Made by a program: the position numbers and the translations under genes
DNA from: Streptomyces sp. DG2A-72
GTDB lineage: Bacteria; Actinomycetota; Actinomycetes; Streptomycetales; Streptomycetaceae
Assembly: GCF_030499575.1 (NCBI RefSeq)
Contig: NZ_JASTLC010000001.1
Coordinates: 3,868,001-3,932,000, forward strand
Direction: 5' to 3'
DNA length: 64,000 nucleotides
The notes under the pieces: model-generated
Seen by the model: the letters and a program-made list of their open reading frames with translations, nothing else
The model's database searches: none
Told to the model about the DNA's origin: nothing
Shown: positions 26,455-35,116 of the stretch, one piece after another
Layout of the letters: every line of letters starts with the position of its first letter
How positions within the stretch are numbered: position 1 is the stretch's first letter

Positions 26455-26717
26455 GCCCACCTCCGATGTCCGGGGGTTCCCCCAGTCGCTCGCTCGACAA
26501 CCGGTACGGAAGCCAACAGCGGTGTGTTCAAAGTGACGTGACATTTTTCTTATGGGTGACGTGACGAGGGGGACATGGCCGCACATTCCCCCCGCCTTGT
26601 CTTTACATTTCCGCCACACTGGCGAGATCGATACCCTTGCCAGGGGCATGCGGCAGGGTCACGGAGTGTTGTCGAAATCACTTCGACAGCCGTTTCGCAT
26701 ACGGGACTTATCGGGCG

Positions 26718-27320
26718 CTAGGCGCGGGCGAGTGCCGCGCGGCGGCGGTGCCGGGCCACCCGTTCGCGGTTTCCGCAGACCTCGCTGGAGCACCAGCGCC
26801 TCCTGCGACCCCGGGAGGAGTCGACGTACACAATGGGGCAGTTGTCCCCTTCGCACTGTCTGAGACTTGCTCGCGCGACGGGGTCGGTGAGCAGTTCGAC
26901 GGTGTCCCGGGCGATCGCGCCGAGCAGCGCGGGGTACTCCGGCGGGTCCAACTCCCGCACCAGCGTGCCGTCTTCGCGACGCAGGGCGCGTGGGGCCGGG
27001 GGTGCGGTGCGGGCGAGTTCGTTGACGCGGGCGAGCGAGCGGTCGTACGGCGGTGTCGTGGGCGACAGCCTGCCGTGCACCAACCGGCCGATGTGGCCGC
27101 GCAGTTCACGGAAGCCCACCAGCCAGGAGGCGTCGGCGTGGGTGAGCGGGGTGCCCGGCGGGACGAGCCCCGAGCCGGTGATCCAGGCGTGCAGCACCTC
27201 GACGGAGTCGAGCTTTTCGCCGGGGTGCGTGGTCGCGAGGAGATCCAGGCAGATCCGCCCGGCGTCGAAGCGCAGGTCGTACGCGGACGAGGACGCGCCC
27301 GAGACCGTACCCAATGCCAT
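26718..27320 (-). CDS. CGNR zinc-finger protein (ABATE domain), putative stress regulator
   Basis: 200 residues. The N-terminal ABATE-type domain ('LRFDAGRICLDLLATTHPGEKLDSVEVLHAWI') precedes a C-terminal CGNR zinc knuckle: Cys in 'RQCEGDNCPIVYVDSSRGRRRRWCSSEVCGNRERVARHRRR'. The cluster CxxxxC...CxxxxCGNR with a basic tail is believed to bind DNA. Single gene on the minus strand. Physiological role unknown. Confidence 0.9.
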   Translation of the reverse strand: MALGTVSGASSSAYDLRFDAGRICLDLLATTHPGEKLDSVEVLHAWITGSGLVPPGTPLTHADASWLVGFRELRGHIGRLVHGRLSPTTPPYDRSLARVNELARTAPPAPRALRREDGTLVRELDPPEYPALLGAIARDTVELLTDPVARASLRQCEGDNCPIVYVDSSRGRRRRWCSSEVCGNRERVARHRRRAALARA

Positions 27321-27380
27321 GTGCCTGTCACCCGCCTAAGCGCTTCGCTGGATGCGCCGTGATGTGCTGTGCCGTCGTTC

Positions 27381-27435
27381 GACTGCGGCGCCGTCGTGGC
27401 TGGTCGCGCAGTTCCCCGCGCCCCTTTGGGGCGCG
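27381..27435 (-). repeat. Interspersed GC-rich repeat, copy 3 (inverted)
   Basis: Read on the minus strand: GCGCCCCAAAGGGGCGC, GGGGAACTGCGCGACC, AGCCACGACGG. Same family as copies at 3559 and 19991. It sits upstream of the DUF1772 gene and beyond the CGNR gene start. Confidence 0.75.
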
Positions 27436-27576
27436 TCCAGAGAACCGTTCCCTCTAACAGTGCCTTCCCGCCTGCTCAGGCCGGAACCCCTCGTACCGGC
27501 CCGGCGTGGACGTTTGCGCATGCCGACGCGCGTCTGGGCCATGTTCCGTCCACGGCGCGGGCCGTTGACTGAGGGC

Positions 27577-28107
27577 ATGACGCAGAACAGCACTGGCACT
27601 GGATTCGTACTGGGTGCGGCCACGGTCGCGATGGGGCTGATCGCCGGGTCGTTCTATGTCTTCGCGTGCGGGGTGATGCCGGGCCTGGCCCGCAGCGACG
27701 ACCGGGCGTACGTCGAGGTCATGCGGAACATCAACGACGCGATCCAGAACCCCGTGTTCTTCCTGAGCTTCATGGGGGCGCTGCTGCTCGCGGCGGTGTC
27801 GGCGTGGCAACTACGCGGGGCGCCCTGCCGGAAGTGGGTGTGGGCGGGCCTCGCGGCGTACGCCCTCACCTTCCTCGTCACGGTCGTCGTGAACATCCCG
27901 CTGAACAACGACCTCGCCGAGACCGGCACATCGGCGTCGGCCGCGCGTGAGGAGTTCGAGGACATGTGGGTGGCCTGGAACGTCGTACGCGCGCTGCTGT
28001 CGACGCTCGCGCTGGCGTTCCTGGCCCGGGCGCTGGTGCTGTACGGCCGCGGCCGTCAGGCGTCGGCGTACTTGGCGTCGGCGGCCGGGTCGAGTGCGAG
28101 CCGGTAG
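27577..28107 (+). CDS. DUF1772 (anthrone oxygenase-like) membrane protein
   Basis: 176 residues with four hydrophobic helices (about 7-30, 57-77, 87-108, 140-160) and the DUF1772 features 'GSFYVFACGVMPGLARSDDRAYVEVMRNINDAIQNPVFFLSF' and 'VNIPLNNDL'. The family contains fungal anthrone oxygenase but most bacterial members are uncharacterised membrane proteins. ATG 27577 follows GAGGG. Its 3' end overlaps the convergent nnaR gene by 52 bases. Confidence 0.85.
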   Translation: MTQNSTGTGFVLGAATVAMGLIAGSFYVFACGVMPGLARSDDRAYVEVMRNINDAIQNPVFFLSFMGALLLAAVSAWQLRGAPCRKWVWAGLAAYALTFLVTVVVNIPLNNDLAETGTSASAAREEFEDMWVAWNVVRALLSTLALAFLARALVLYGRGRQASAYLASAAGSSASR

Positions 28108-29207
28108 CCGCGTTTGACGACGGTCTGGATGAGTTTGGGCGCCCCGAGTGCCGTACGCAGCCGGGCCATCGCGGTCTCGACGGCGTGCTCGTCGCGGCCG
28201 GCACCGGGCAGCGCACGCAGCAGTTCGGCCCGGGCGACGACCCAGCCGGGCCGCCGGGACAGGGCCCGCAGCAGGGACATTCCGGCGGGCGGTACGGGTT
28301 TCAGCTCACCGTCGACCAGGACCGCGTGGCCCCGGATCTCCACCCGGTGCCCGGCGATCGGCAGGGCCCGCGCCCGGGCCGGCAGTTCCTGGCAGAGCAG
28401 CTGGACGAGCGGGCCGAGCCGGAAGCGTTCCGGCGAGACCGTGTCCACGCCACGGGCCTGGAGCGGCAGCGCGGTGACCGGGCCGACACAGGCGGGCAGT
28501 ACGTCGTGGTGCAGGGCGGCGAGCAGTTCGGGCAGCAGACCGCGCTCCTCGGCGCGGGACAGCAGGGACGCGGCGGCGGGCGCGCTGGTGAAGGTGAGCG
28601 CGTCCAGGCCGCGCGAGACGGCGGCGTCGAGCAGCCGGTCGACCGGCCCGATGTCCTCCGGCGGCATCCACCGGTAGACCGGCACACCGACGACCTCCGC
28701 GCCGGCGGCCCGCAGCGACTCGACGAATCCCGGCAGCGGCTCACCGTGCAGCTGTATGGCGATACGACGCCCCTCGACCCCTTCCTCCAGGAGCCGGTCG
28801 AGCACCTCCGCCATGGACTCGCTGGACGGCGACCAGTGCTCGGTCAGCCCGGCGGCCCGTATCGCGCCCTTGACCTTGGGTCCGCGCGCGAGCAGCTCCA
28901 CCCCGCGCAGCCGGTCCAGCAGGTCCTCGCCGAGGCCCCACCCGTCGGCGGCCTCGACCCAGCCCCGGAAGCCGATCGCGGTCGTGGCGACCACGATGTC
29001 CGGCACCTGCTCGACGATGTCCTTGGTGGCGGCGAGCAGCTCCCCGTCGTCGGAGAGCGGCACGATCCGCAGGGCCGGGGCGTGCAGAACGGCGGCACCG
29101 CGCCGCTGGAGCAGCGCCCCGAGCTCATCGGCCCGGCGCGCGGCGGTGACACCCACAGTGAACCCGGCAAGGGGCCCGTGTTCCGGTCGCTGCTGTTCGT
29201 CGTCCAT
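28056..29207 (-). CDS. nnaR: HemD-like/OmpR-type HTH regulator of nitrate assimilation (NnaR)
   Basis: 383 residues. Residues ~15-270 are a uroporphyrinogen-III-synthase-like domain ('GFTVGVTAARRADELGALLQRRGAAVLHAPALRIVPL'), residues ~290-375 an OmpR/PhoB winged helix ('GMSLLRALSRRPGWVVARAELLRALPG ... ETAMARLRTALG... VVKRGYRL'). In S. coelicolor the same architecture next to narK is NnaR (SCO2958), an activator that works with GlnR on nitrate/nitrite genes. The HemD part probably senses rather than makes a tetrapyrrole. Four tandem 17-bp repeats lie 57-124 bases upstream of the start. Confidence 0.85.
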   Translation of the reverse strand: MDDEQQRPEHGPLAGFTVGVTAARRADELGALLQRRGAAVLHAPALRIVPLSDDGELLAATKDIVEQVPDIVVATTAIGFRGWVEAADGWGLGEDLLDRLRGVELLARGPKVKGAIRAAGLTEHWSPSSESMAEVLDRLLEEGVEGRRIAIQLHGEPLPGFVESLRAAGAEVVGVPVYRWMPPEDIGPVDRLLDAAVSRGLDALTFTSAPAAASLLSRAEERGLLPELLAALHHDVLPACVGPVTALPLQARGVDTVSPERFRLGPLVQLLCQELPARARALPIAGHRVEIRGHAVLVDGELKPVPPAGMSLLRALSRRPGWVVARAELLRALPGAGRDEHAVETAMARLRTALGAPKLIQTVVKRGYRLALDPAADAKYADA

Positions 29208-29263
29208 AAACTCTCGTCCCGCACTCGAGTCGTTGCACCGTATGACCCAGGTGAGGCCACGGG

Positions 29264-29331
29264 CCCTGCATGAGGCACTGCCTCACATCAGGCACTACCT
29301 CAGATCAGGCGCTACCTCACATGAGGCATTT
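29264..29331. promoter_or_regulatory. Four tandem 17-bp repeats upstream of nnaR
   Basis: Units at 29264, 29281, 29298 and 29315: CCCTGCATGAGGCACTG, CCTCACATCAGGCACTA, CCTCAGATCAGGCGCTA, CCTCACATGAGGCATTT. The best unit contains the dyad CCTCA-CA-TGAGG. Head-to-tail spacing of 17 bp between the narK terminator and nnaR start suggests a cooperative regulator-binding array. Confidence 0.75.
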
Positions 29332-29353
29332 CGGCTCTTCTGCCTGCATGCCG

Positions 29354-29387
29354 ACCGAGCCTGTCAACGGTGCGTGACAGGCTCGGT
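29354..29387. terminator. Stem-loop terminator after narK
   Basis: ACCGAGCCTGTCA and TGACAGGCTCGGT form a perfect 13-bp stem around eight bases, 25 bases beyond the narK stop on the minus strand. Confidence 0.88.
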
Positions 29388-29412
29388 TCGACTTGATGTC
29401 GCTGGTGTTACG

Positions 29413-30795
29413 TCACACCTCGGCGTAGCTGAGCTGCGGTTTCGCCTCCGATGCGGCGGCGGTGGCCGGAGCCTGCCCGGCCGGGCGGCGAAGGTATACG
29501 GCCCAGGTGACCACGAAGCAGACGCCGTAGAAGGCGAGGAAGGCGACGAAGGCGCCGGTGCCGGAGCCCACGCTCAGGAACGACTGCCGCAGAGCGAGGT
29601 TGATGCCCAGCCCGCCGAGCGCGCCCACCGCACCGATGAGACCCATCGAGGCACCGGACAGCCGGCGGCCGTAGGCGGCGGCCTCTTCACCCTCGAGCCC
29701 CATGGCGGTCGCCTTGGCCTGGAAGATGCCGGGGATCATCTTGTACGTCGACCCGTTGCCGAGGCCGCTCAGCACGAACAGCGCGATGAACGCCACAGTG
29801 AACAGCGGCAGCGACTTCTGCGTGGACGCGATCACGATGCAGCCGGTCGCCGCGGCCATGGCGACGAAGTTCCACAGTGTGATCTTCGCGCCGCCGAAGC
29901 GGTCGGCGAGCGCACCGCCCACGGGCCGGATCAGCGAGCCCAGCAGCGGGCCGATGAAGGTGACGTACGCGGCCTGCAACGGCGTACGCCCGAACTGCGT
30001 CTGAAGGACAAGGCCGAACGCGAAGCTGTAGCCGATGAACGAGCCGAACGTCCCGATGTAGAGGAACGACATGATCCAGGTGTGGGCGTCCTTCACGGAC
30101 TCCTTGGTGGCACCGGTGTCGTTCTTCACGGACGAGATGTTGTCCATGTACATCGCGGCGAGGATCGCGGCGACGATGATGAACGGGATGTAGATCCCGA
30201 GCAGCACCCGCGGCCCGCCGCTCGCGCCGATGACCGCGAGGGCGACCAGCTGCACGACAGGGACACCGATGTTGCCGCCGCCGGCGTTGAGGCCGAGCGC
30301 CCACCCCTTCTTCCTCAGCGGGAAGAAGGCGTTGATGTTGGTCATGCTGGACGCGAAGTTCCCGCCACCGATGCCGGCGAGCATCGCGCACAGCAGGAAG
30401 GTGGTGAACGAGGTCCCCGGCTCCATCACGATGAAGGCGGCGATGGTGGGGAGCAGCAGCAGCGAGGCCGAGACGATGGTCCAGTTCCGGCCACCGAAGA
30501 CCGCGACCGCGAAGGTGTAGGGGACCCGGACGATCGCGCCGACCAGCGTCGCCATCGACACGATGAAGAACTTGTCGGCCGGGGTGAGCCCGTACTCGGG
30601 CCCCATGAACAGCACCATCACGGACCACAGGGTCCAGATCGAGAACCCGATGTGCTCGGAGAGCACGGAGAAGATGAGGTTGCGGCGGGCCACCTTCTCT
30701 CCGGTCTCGTTCCAGAAGGTCTCGTCCTCGGGATCCCAGTGATCGATCCAGCGGCCTCCCCTGCTCTGGGCGGGGGCCTGGCTAGGGGCTGTCAT
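29413..30795 (-). CDS. narK: Nitrate/nitrite transporter (MFS, NNP family)
   Basis: 460 residues, 12 hydrophobic segments. Diagnostic nitrate signatures: 'GIGGGNFASSMTNINAFFP' and 'GLNAGGGNIGVPVVQ', plus the cytosolic MFS loops. It exchanges or imports nitrate/nitrite across the membrane. No nitrate reductase genes adjoin; the neighbouring nnaR supports an assimilatory role. A terminator follows. Upstream sequence should contain GlnR/NnaR control sites, but I could not place a convincing GlnR box. Confidence 0.92.
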   Translation of the reverse strand: MTAPSQAPAQSRGGRWIDHWDPEDETFWNETGEKVARRNLIFSVLSEHIGFSIWTLWSVMVLFMGPEYGLTPADKFFIVSMATLVGAIVRVPYTFAVAVFGGRNWTIVSASLLLLPTIAAFIVMEPGTSFTTFLLCAMLAGIGGGNFASSMTNINAFFPLRKKGWALGLNAGGGNIGVPVVQLVALAVIGASGGPRVLLGIYIPFIIVAAILAAMYMDNISSVKNDTGATKESVKDAHTWIMSFLYIGTFGSFIGYSFAFGLVLQTQFGRTPLQAAYVTFIGPLLGSLIRPVGGALADRFGGAKITLWNFVAMAAATGCIVIASTQKSLPLFTVAFIALFVLSGLGNGSTYKMIPGIFQAKATAMGLEGEEAAAYGRRLSGASMGLIGAVGALGGLGINLALRQSFLSVGSGTGAFVAFLAFYGVCFVVTWAVYLRRPAGQAPATAAASEAKPQLSYAEV

Positions 30796-31119
30796 GACGC
30801 CTCCACGGTGCTCCGGGGCTCGGGCGGTTCTTTGCGGTGCTGAGCGGTATGAGTCCCGAAGGTAGGGAGGGCGCGTTTCCTGTCTGTGGCGTCGGGTGAC
30901 CGGAAAGGAACTTTGCTCTCACCCCGGCGGAGGGCGGGATGAGAGGTTGTACGGCGAAACGAACACGGACGGCCGTTACCGACAGGCTGCGCGGCCCGTC
31001 CTCTCCCCCAGTGGCGTGGCATCGCCACCCGCTACGAGAAGACCGACACCATCTGCCTGGCCGGACTCCACATCGCCGGCATCTTTCTGTGGTCTGTCCG
31101 ATGACCCAAACGAAAGCCC
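30796..31119. other. Upstream region of narK
   Basis: No gene visible. It should contain the narK promoter (minus strand). A GAAAC and a GTTAC lie near 30955-30980 but not at the spacing of a GlnR box. The AraC gene ends at 31120. Confidence 0.45.
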
Positions 31120-32061
31120 CTAGCGGCCGGCGGCAACCGCGGGACGCTGACGGTACTTCCCCGGTGGGATGCCGTACTCGCGCTTGAACGCCTTGGCGAA
31201 GGCGAACTCCGAGGTGTAGCCCGCGCGTTCCGCCACGGCGCGCAGCGATGTGTCGCCCGAGCGAAGCAGTCGGCCCGCCGCCGTCATGCGCACCCAGGTC
31301 AGGTAGGCCAGGGGCGATCTGCCCACCAGGGCGGTGAAGCGGCGCGCGAATGCGGCCCTGGACAGGCCGACATGGGAGGCCAGCCCCTCCACCGTCCAGG
31401 GCAGGGCCGGGTCGGAGTGCATCGCCTGCAGTGCGGTGGTCACCGCGGGGTCCCGCAGGGCTGCCGCCCAGCCCGTCGCCTCCCGCCCCTCCGCGGATTT
31501 CCGCAGCCACCAGGTGCGCAGCAGGTACACCAGCAGCGTGTCCAGGAGGCCGGAGACGATCGCGTCGGATCCGGGGTGCGGATCCGCCAGTTCCGCGCCT
31601 AGCAGGTCGAGGGCGGACCGAAGGCCGTGGTGTGTCCCGACCCCGGACCGGATGTGGACGACTGGAGGCAGCTCCGAGAGCAGCGGGTGCGCCCGCGACC
31701 GGTTCAACTGGTAGGCACCGCAGAGCAGCACCGTGTCCGCGTCGTCCAGACCGGGTCCGGGATCCGCCAGCACCGGCCACGATCCGTCCGGCCCCAGCGC
31801 GAAATCCTCCAGGGGAGTGTCGGGATGGTCGGCCAGGGCGTGCCCGTAGCCGTGCGGCAGGAAGACCACGTCGCCGGACCCGAGGGGTACCGGAGCGGCT
31901 TCCCCTGGGCGCAGGAGACAGGCCGCGCCCTGGAGTACGACGTGGAATCCGGCGCCCTGCGAGGCGGGGAACCGCACGCCCCACGGAGCGGTCTGCGCCG
32001 TGCGGGAGGAGTGCGGTCGTCCCGTGCGCATGGCGGCGACGGCGTCGCTGAGCACATCCAT
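31120..32061 (-). CDS. AraC-family regulator with N-terminal cupin
   Basis: 313 residues from ATG 32061. Residues ~1-180 form a cupin of the cupin_6 type ('PWGVRFPASQGAGFHVVLQGAACLLRPG... LGSGDVVFLPHGYGHALAD'), residues ~215-305 two AraC HTHs ('VEGLASHVGLSRAAFARRFTALVGRSPLAYLTWVRMTAA' and 'LRAVAERAGYTSEFAFAKAFKREYGIPPGKYR'). Divergent from an NADPH-quinone-reductase-like gene with a 13-bp dyad between them, the usual arrangement for a substrate-induced detoxification pair. Confidence 0.9.
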   Translation of the reverse strand: MDVLSDAVAAMRTGRPHSSRTAQTAPWGVRFPASQGAGFHVVLQGAACLLRPGEAAPVPLGSGDVVFLPHGYGHALADHPDTPLEDFALGPDGSWPVLADPGPGLDDADTVLLCGAYQLNRSRAHPLLSELPPVVHIRSGVGTHHGLRSALDLLGAELADPHPGSDAIVSGLLDTLLVYLLRTWWLRKSAEGREATGWAAALRDPAVTTALQAMHSDPALPWTVEGLASHVGLSRAAFARRFTALVGRSPLAYLTWVRMTAAGRLLRSGDTSLRAVAERAGYTSEFAFAKAFKREYGIPPGKYRQRPAVAAGR

Positions 32062-32084
32062 GCTCGAACCGTACGGCATGCGAT

Positions 32085-32138
32085 CCGCGAGACGATCGGA
32101 CAGTAAGGGAAGACATTGCGACATGGATCGTCTCGCGG
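32085..32138. promoter_or_regulatory. 13-bp perfect inverted repeat in the AraC/oxidoreductase divergent region
   Basis: CCGCGAGACGATC (32085-32097) and GATCGTCTCGCGG (32126-32138) are perfect inverse copies 28 bases apart, lying between the divergent starts at 32061 and 32159. Probably two half-sites for the AraC protein or promoter symmetry. Confidence 0.65.
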
Positions 32139-32158
32139 CCGATACATAGCGTCGTCTC

Positions 32159-33157
32159 ATGACGACTTCCCTTCACACCAAGGCGGTTCTCTTCCACGAA
32201 CTCGGCGGTCCCGAGGTGCTTCGCGTCGAGGACGTGCCGCTCGGCCCGCCTGGCCCCGGTGAGGTGCTGTTCCGCGTGGACGCGATCGGCCTCAATCGCG
32301 CCGACGCCCTGTTCCGCGCGGGCACCTACTACTACCCACCCACCCTGCCTGGCTCACGACTCGGCTACGAGGCCGCCGGGGTCGTCGAGGCGGTCGGCGA
32401 GGGCGTGACCGGCTTCGTGCCTGGCGACCCGGTGATGGCCGCGGCCAACTTCGACTTCGGAGTCCACGGCGTGTACGCCGAGCGGGTTGTGTTGCTGCAG
32501 GAATCGGTGGTGAATCGCCCCGCCGGCGCCGACGCCGTGACCTCGGCGGCGGCCTGGCTGACGTACACAACCGCATACGGCGGGCTGGTGGAGACCGCTG
32601 GGATGGCCCCCGGCGACCATGTGGTGATCACCGGCGCGTCGAGCGGTGTCGGCACAGCCGCGATGCAGACGGCCCTGCGGCACGGCGCGATCCCCATCGC
32701 CACCACGCGCGGCCCGCGGAAGCGGCAGCGGCTCTTGGAGCTCGGCGCGGCCCATGTGATCGCGACGGACTCCGAGGACCTGGTCGCAGAGGTCCGTCGG
32801 ATCACCGAGGGCAAGGGCGCGGAGATCGTCTTCGACGCCATCGGCGGTCCCGGCTTCGCCGCACTCGGCGACGCCCTCGCACCCCGCGGCACGGCGGTGC
32901 TGTACGGCTGGCTCGACCCGCGTCCGGCACAATTGGGTCTGAACTGGCCCCAGACGGTGCACATGTACAACAACGGCACTCTCGTGGAGCATTCCGACCT
33001 CCGGCGGCGCGCCGCCGCATACATCGGCTCGGGACTGACCGACGGCACGCTGGCGCCCGTGATCGCCGAGACCTTCGATGGGCTGGATCACGTTGCCGAC
33101 GCGCACCGGCTGATGGAGTCCAACGCGCACACCGGCAAGATCCTCGTAACCCTGTAG
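32159..33157 (+). CDS. Zinc-independent alcohol dehydrogenase/quinone oxidoreductase family (MDR)
   Basis: 332 residues. N-terminal GroES-like fold ('GEVLFRVDAIGLNRADALFRAGTYY ... LGYEAAGVVEAVGEGVTGFVPGD') and a Rossmann nucleotide domain with 'VVITGASSGVGTAAMQTALRHGA' and 'GAEIVFDAIGGPGFAALGDAL'. Catalytic-zinc Cys/His ligands are not present, so a quinone-reductase/enoyl-reductase-like activity with NADPH is most likely. ATG 32159; presumably controlled by the divergent AraC regulator. Confidence 0.9.
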   Translation: MTTSLHTKAVLFHELGGPEVLRVEDVPLGPPGPGEVLFRVDAIGLNRADALFRAGTYYYPPTLPGSRLGYEAAGVVEAVGEGVTGFVPGDPVMAAANFDFGVHGVYAERVVLLQESVVNRPAGADAVTSAAAWLTYTTAYGGLVETAGMAPGDHVVITGASSGVGTAAMQTALRHGAIPIATTRGPRKRQRLLELGAAHVIATDSEDLVAEVRRITEGKGAEIVFDAIGGPGFAALGDALAPRGTAVLYGWLDPRPAQLGLNWPQTVHMYNNGTLVEHSDLRRRAAAYIGSGLTDGTLAPVIAETFDGLDHVADAHRLMESNAHTGKILVTL

Positions 33158-33369
33158 GGCACAGGCGGCGGCTGAACGGTGATCCGAACGAAACCGCCTA
33201 GGGGCGGGGGACAAGCAGCGGTCCCCTAGACCTGCCCGGCGAGGGGATGCCTTCACGGCTCGGCACGGCGGAACTCACGGTTCGTGGGTTACCCAGAGCA
33301 GTTCCGCCGGCCAGCGGTGTGCCCAGTCGGGTGGGTCGGTTTCGTTGTAGCGCGATCGTGTTCAGCCCG

Positions 33370-33699
33370 ATGGGCGTTGAGGTACGCAGGGCCCGGATTG
33401 CGTCAGAGCCCGTGTCGGACTACATCCGATTCGAACACCACCTGACCGGTCCAAACGTAGAGGCGGGCGAGCAAGTGCGCTGGCTGGCTCGCCGTCGAGC
33501 TTCTGGGCTGGCCCTGCCCGGGAATGACTTCTGGCTGTTCGACGACAGCTCGGTGGTCTTCCACCACTTCGCCGGCGACTGCGAACTTGCTCCGGACGAG
33601 GAGTTCTCCGACGATCCGGCCGTCGTGAAGCTGTGCGCGGACGCGTTCGAGGCCGTCTGGGCCCTGGCGGTGCCGCACGCGGACTACAGGCTCGCCTGA
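33370..33699 (+). pseudogene. Truncated DUF6879 protein
   Basis: The last ~105 residues match the C-terminal half of DUF6879 ('VRRARIASEPVSDYIRFEHHLTGPNVEAGEQVRWLARR ... LALPGNDFWLFDDSSVVFHHF ... DPAVVKLCADAFEAVWALAVPHADYRL'). The N-terminal ~70 residues expected are missing or scrambled upstream of 33370. These proteins usually follow a Scr1/XRE-type regulator gene in Streptomyces; none is next to it here. It marks the left border of an accessory island. Confidence 0.7.
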
Positions 33700-33863
33700 T
33701 CCACACTCGCGGACCGCTTGAGACAGGCCGGTGGTGAACGTCCCCGCGAATGAGACCCCGTACCGCCTGTTGAAGATCATGGCGGCGGAGAACAACTGGA
33801 CCCAGGTGCCCGTGGAGCCGACGGACAGGGGGTGGTTCTTCAGGCCAGTAATTGCGACCGTGC

Positions 33864-34400
33864 CTACTTGCGCACGTGGAAGCGCAGCATGGTGACCCCG
33901 CCCGACTGGACGTTGCTGAACGGTTCCAGGTCGATCCGGTCGAGGCCCGGCGGCGCGAAGCGGACGCCGTCGCCGAGCAGCACCGGCAGCACATACACCA
34001 GGATCTCGTCGACGAGGCCGCGCTGCAGGCACTGGGCGGCTACATCGGCGCCGAGGATCTCCAGGTTCTTGTCGCCGGCGGCGCGGCGTGCCGTGGCCAC
34101 GGCTTCCTCGATGTTGCAGGTGAGGAAGGTGACGCTGGGGTCCGGCTCGTCGGGCGGGCGGTGGGTGAGGACGAACTGCGCCCCGCCGTCGTAGCCGGTG
34201 TTCTCGTCGGACATGCGCTTGCCGACCTCGTACGTGCCCCGGCCGATGAGCATGGCGCCCGTGGCCGCCATGACCTCCGGGAACGTCGCCGACGTCATGT
34301 GCTCGAAGATCCAGTCCATCGTGTGGCCGGGACCGGCGATGAACCCATCGAGGGACATCACCCTGTTCACGACCACTTTGCCGGTGCTCGCATCCGTCAT
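33864..34400 (-). CDS. Dihydrofolate reductase/RibD C-terminal family protein
   Basis: 178 residues: 'GKVVVNRVMSLDGFIAGPGHTMDWIFEHM', 'MLIGRGTYEVGKRM', 'FVLTHRPP' and 'LEILGADVAAQCLQRGLVDEILVYVLPVLLGDGVRFAPPG'. This is the RibD_C/DHFR fold common in Streptomyces, NADPH-dependent reductases of unknown substrate. ATG 34400. About 160 bases between it and the DUF6879 remnant show no recognisable gene. Confidence 0.88.
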   Translation of the reverse strand: MTDASTGKVVVNRVMSLDGFIAGPGHTMDWIFEHMTSATFPEVMAATGAMLIGRGTYEVGKRMSDENTGYDGGAQFVLTHRPPDEPDPSVTFLTCNIEEAVATARRAAGDKNLEILGADVAAQCLQRGLVDEILVYVLPVLLGDGVRFAPPGLDRIDLEPFSNVQSGGVTMLRFHVRK

Positions 34401-34446
34401 GCGTCTTCTCCAAGCAGGTGGAGGGCCGGGATCGCATCATAGGTCG

Positions 34447-35031
34447 GTGAGCAACGTCTTCTCCTGCGGTAGCCACGACCTGGACCTGTCCAATGGCGCC
34501 ACCGCGGTGTTCATCGACGTGCTGATGCCGGCCGTGTCCGATCTCGCCTCCGAGGACTGGGACTTCCGCTTCGCGGCGCTGCTGACCCTGCAGGACCAGA
34601 ACGTCATGGGGCGCGGTGCCGTCGGGTTCGACCTGGCGGAGTTCGACTGGGGTGCGACGGAGCGGGAACGCGCCCGCGCGAAGGACTTCGTGCTGCGGGC
34701 CACAGCACTCGCGGCGAGCGGACATCGCTGGAGCGAGCTGGGCTACCACCCACCCCGCGTGCATGACTACCTGCACCGCTTCACGACCATGGTGGAGTCC
34801 TGCACCCCGCCCGCCGACAGCAGCGCCGCACGCGGCTTCCCCGGCCCGCACGAGGCCGCGATGGCCTCGTGCGTGCGCCACCGCGTCCTCAGCGCGCTCC
34901 CGCTCTGGGACGGCTGCTTCCTCTGCAATCGGCCGCACTACCAGCCCGGCTCGATTCGACATAAGGCGGGCCATGCCCGCCGACTTCCCGCCCTGGGGCC
35001 GGGGCTACGCGTTCTTTCGCCGCTGGCGTGA
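34447..35031 (+). CDS. Hypothetical protein, 3' end replaced by transposase-like sequence
   Basis: GTG 34447; 194 codons to the first stop. Residues 1-165 look like a genuine protein ('MPAVSDLASEDWDFRFAALLTLQDQNVMGRGAVGFDLAEFDW', several Cys near the end in 'CFLCNRP'). After about 34963 the frame runs out of phase through an IS5-type transposase fragment (real phase is +1), so the C terminus is not native. No family recognised. Confidence 0.5.
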   Translation: MSNVFSCGSHDLDLSNGATAVFIDVLMPAVSDLASEDWDFRFAALLTLQDQNVMGRGAVGFDLAEFDWGATERERARAKDFVLRATALAASGHRWSELGYHPPRVHDYLHRFTTMVESCTPPADSSAARGFPGPHEAAMASCVRHRVLSALPLWDGCFLCNRPHYQPGSIRHKAGHARRLPALGPGLRVLSPLA

Positions 35032-35116
35032 CCACGGCCTGGTCCCCGAGCTCCACGACCGGATGCGCGGACAAGTCCGCGAGAAGCTGGGCCGGGACAC
35101 GGAGCCGACAGCCGGG
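34964..35116 (+). mobile_element. IS5-type transposase fragment (middle part)
   Basis: In one frame it reads 'RRAMPADFPPWGRGYAFFRRWRDHGLVPELHDRMRGQVREK', the conserved segment after the N-terminal helical domain of IS5-family (DDE) transposases. No ends or DDE residues follow. The matching N-terminal segment is found on the other strand at 36921-37115. Confidence 0.75.

Noticed and set aside
29264..29331. Possible CRISPR-like array
   Set aside because: Units are 17 bp, directly abutting, without spacers, and diverge; no cas genes. No CRISPR array was seen anywhere in the window.
30950..30985. GlnR box upstream of narK
   Set aside because: GAAAC and GTTAC elements are present but the spacing does not fit the gTnAc-N6-GaAAc pattern.
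33720..33860. Minus-strand reading frame containing 'GLKNHPLSVGSTGTWVQLF'
   Set aside because: Looks protein-like over ~50 residues but has no start, no recognisable family and runs into unrelated sequence; perhaps a gene fragment, not annotated.
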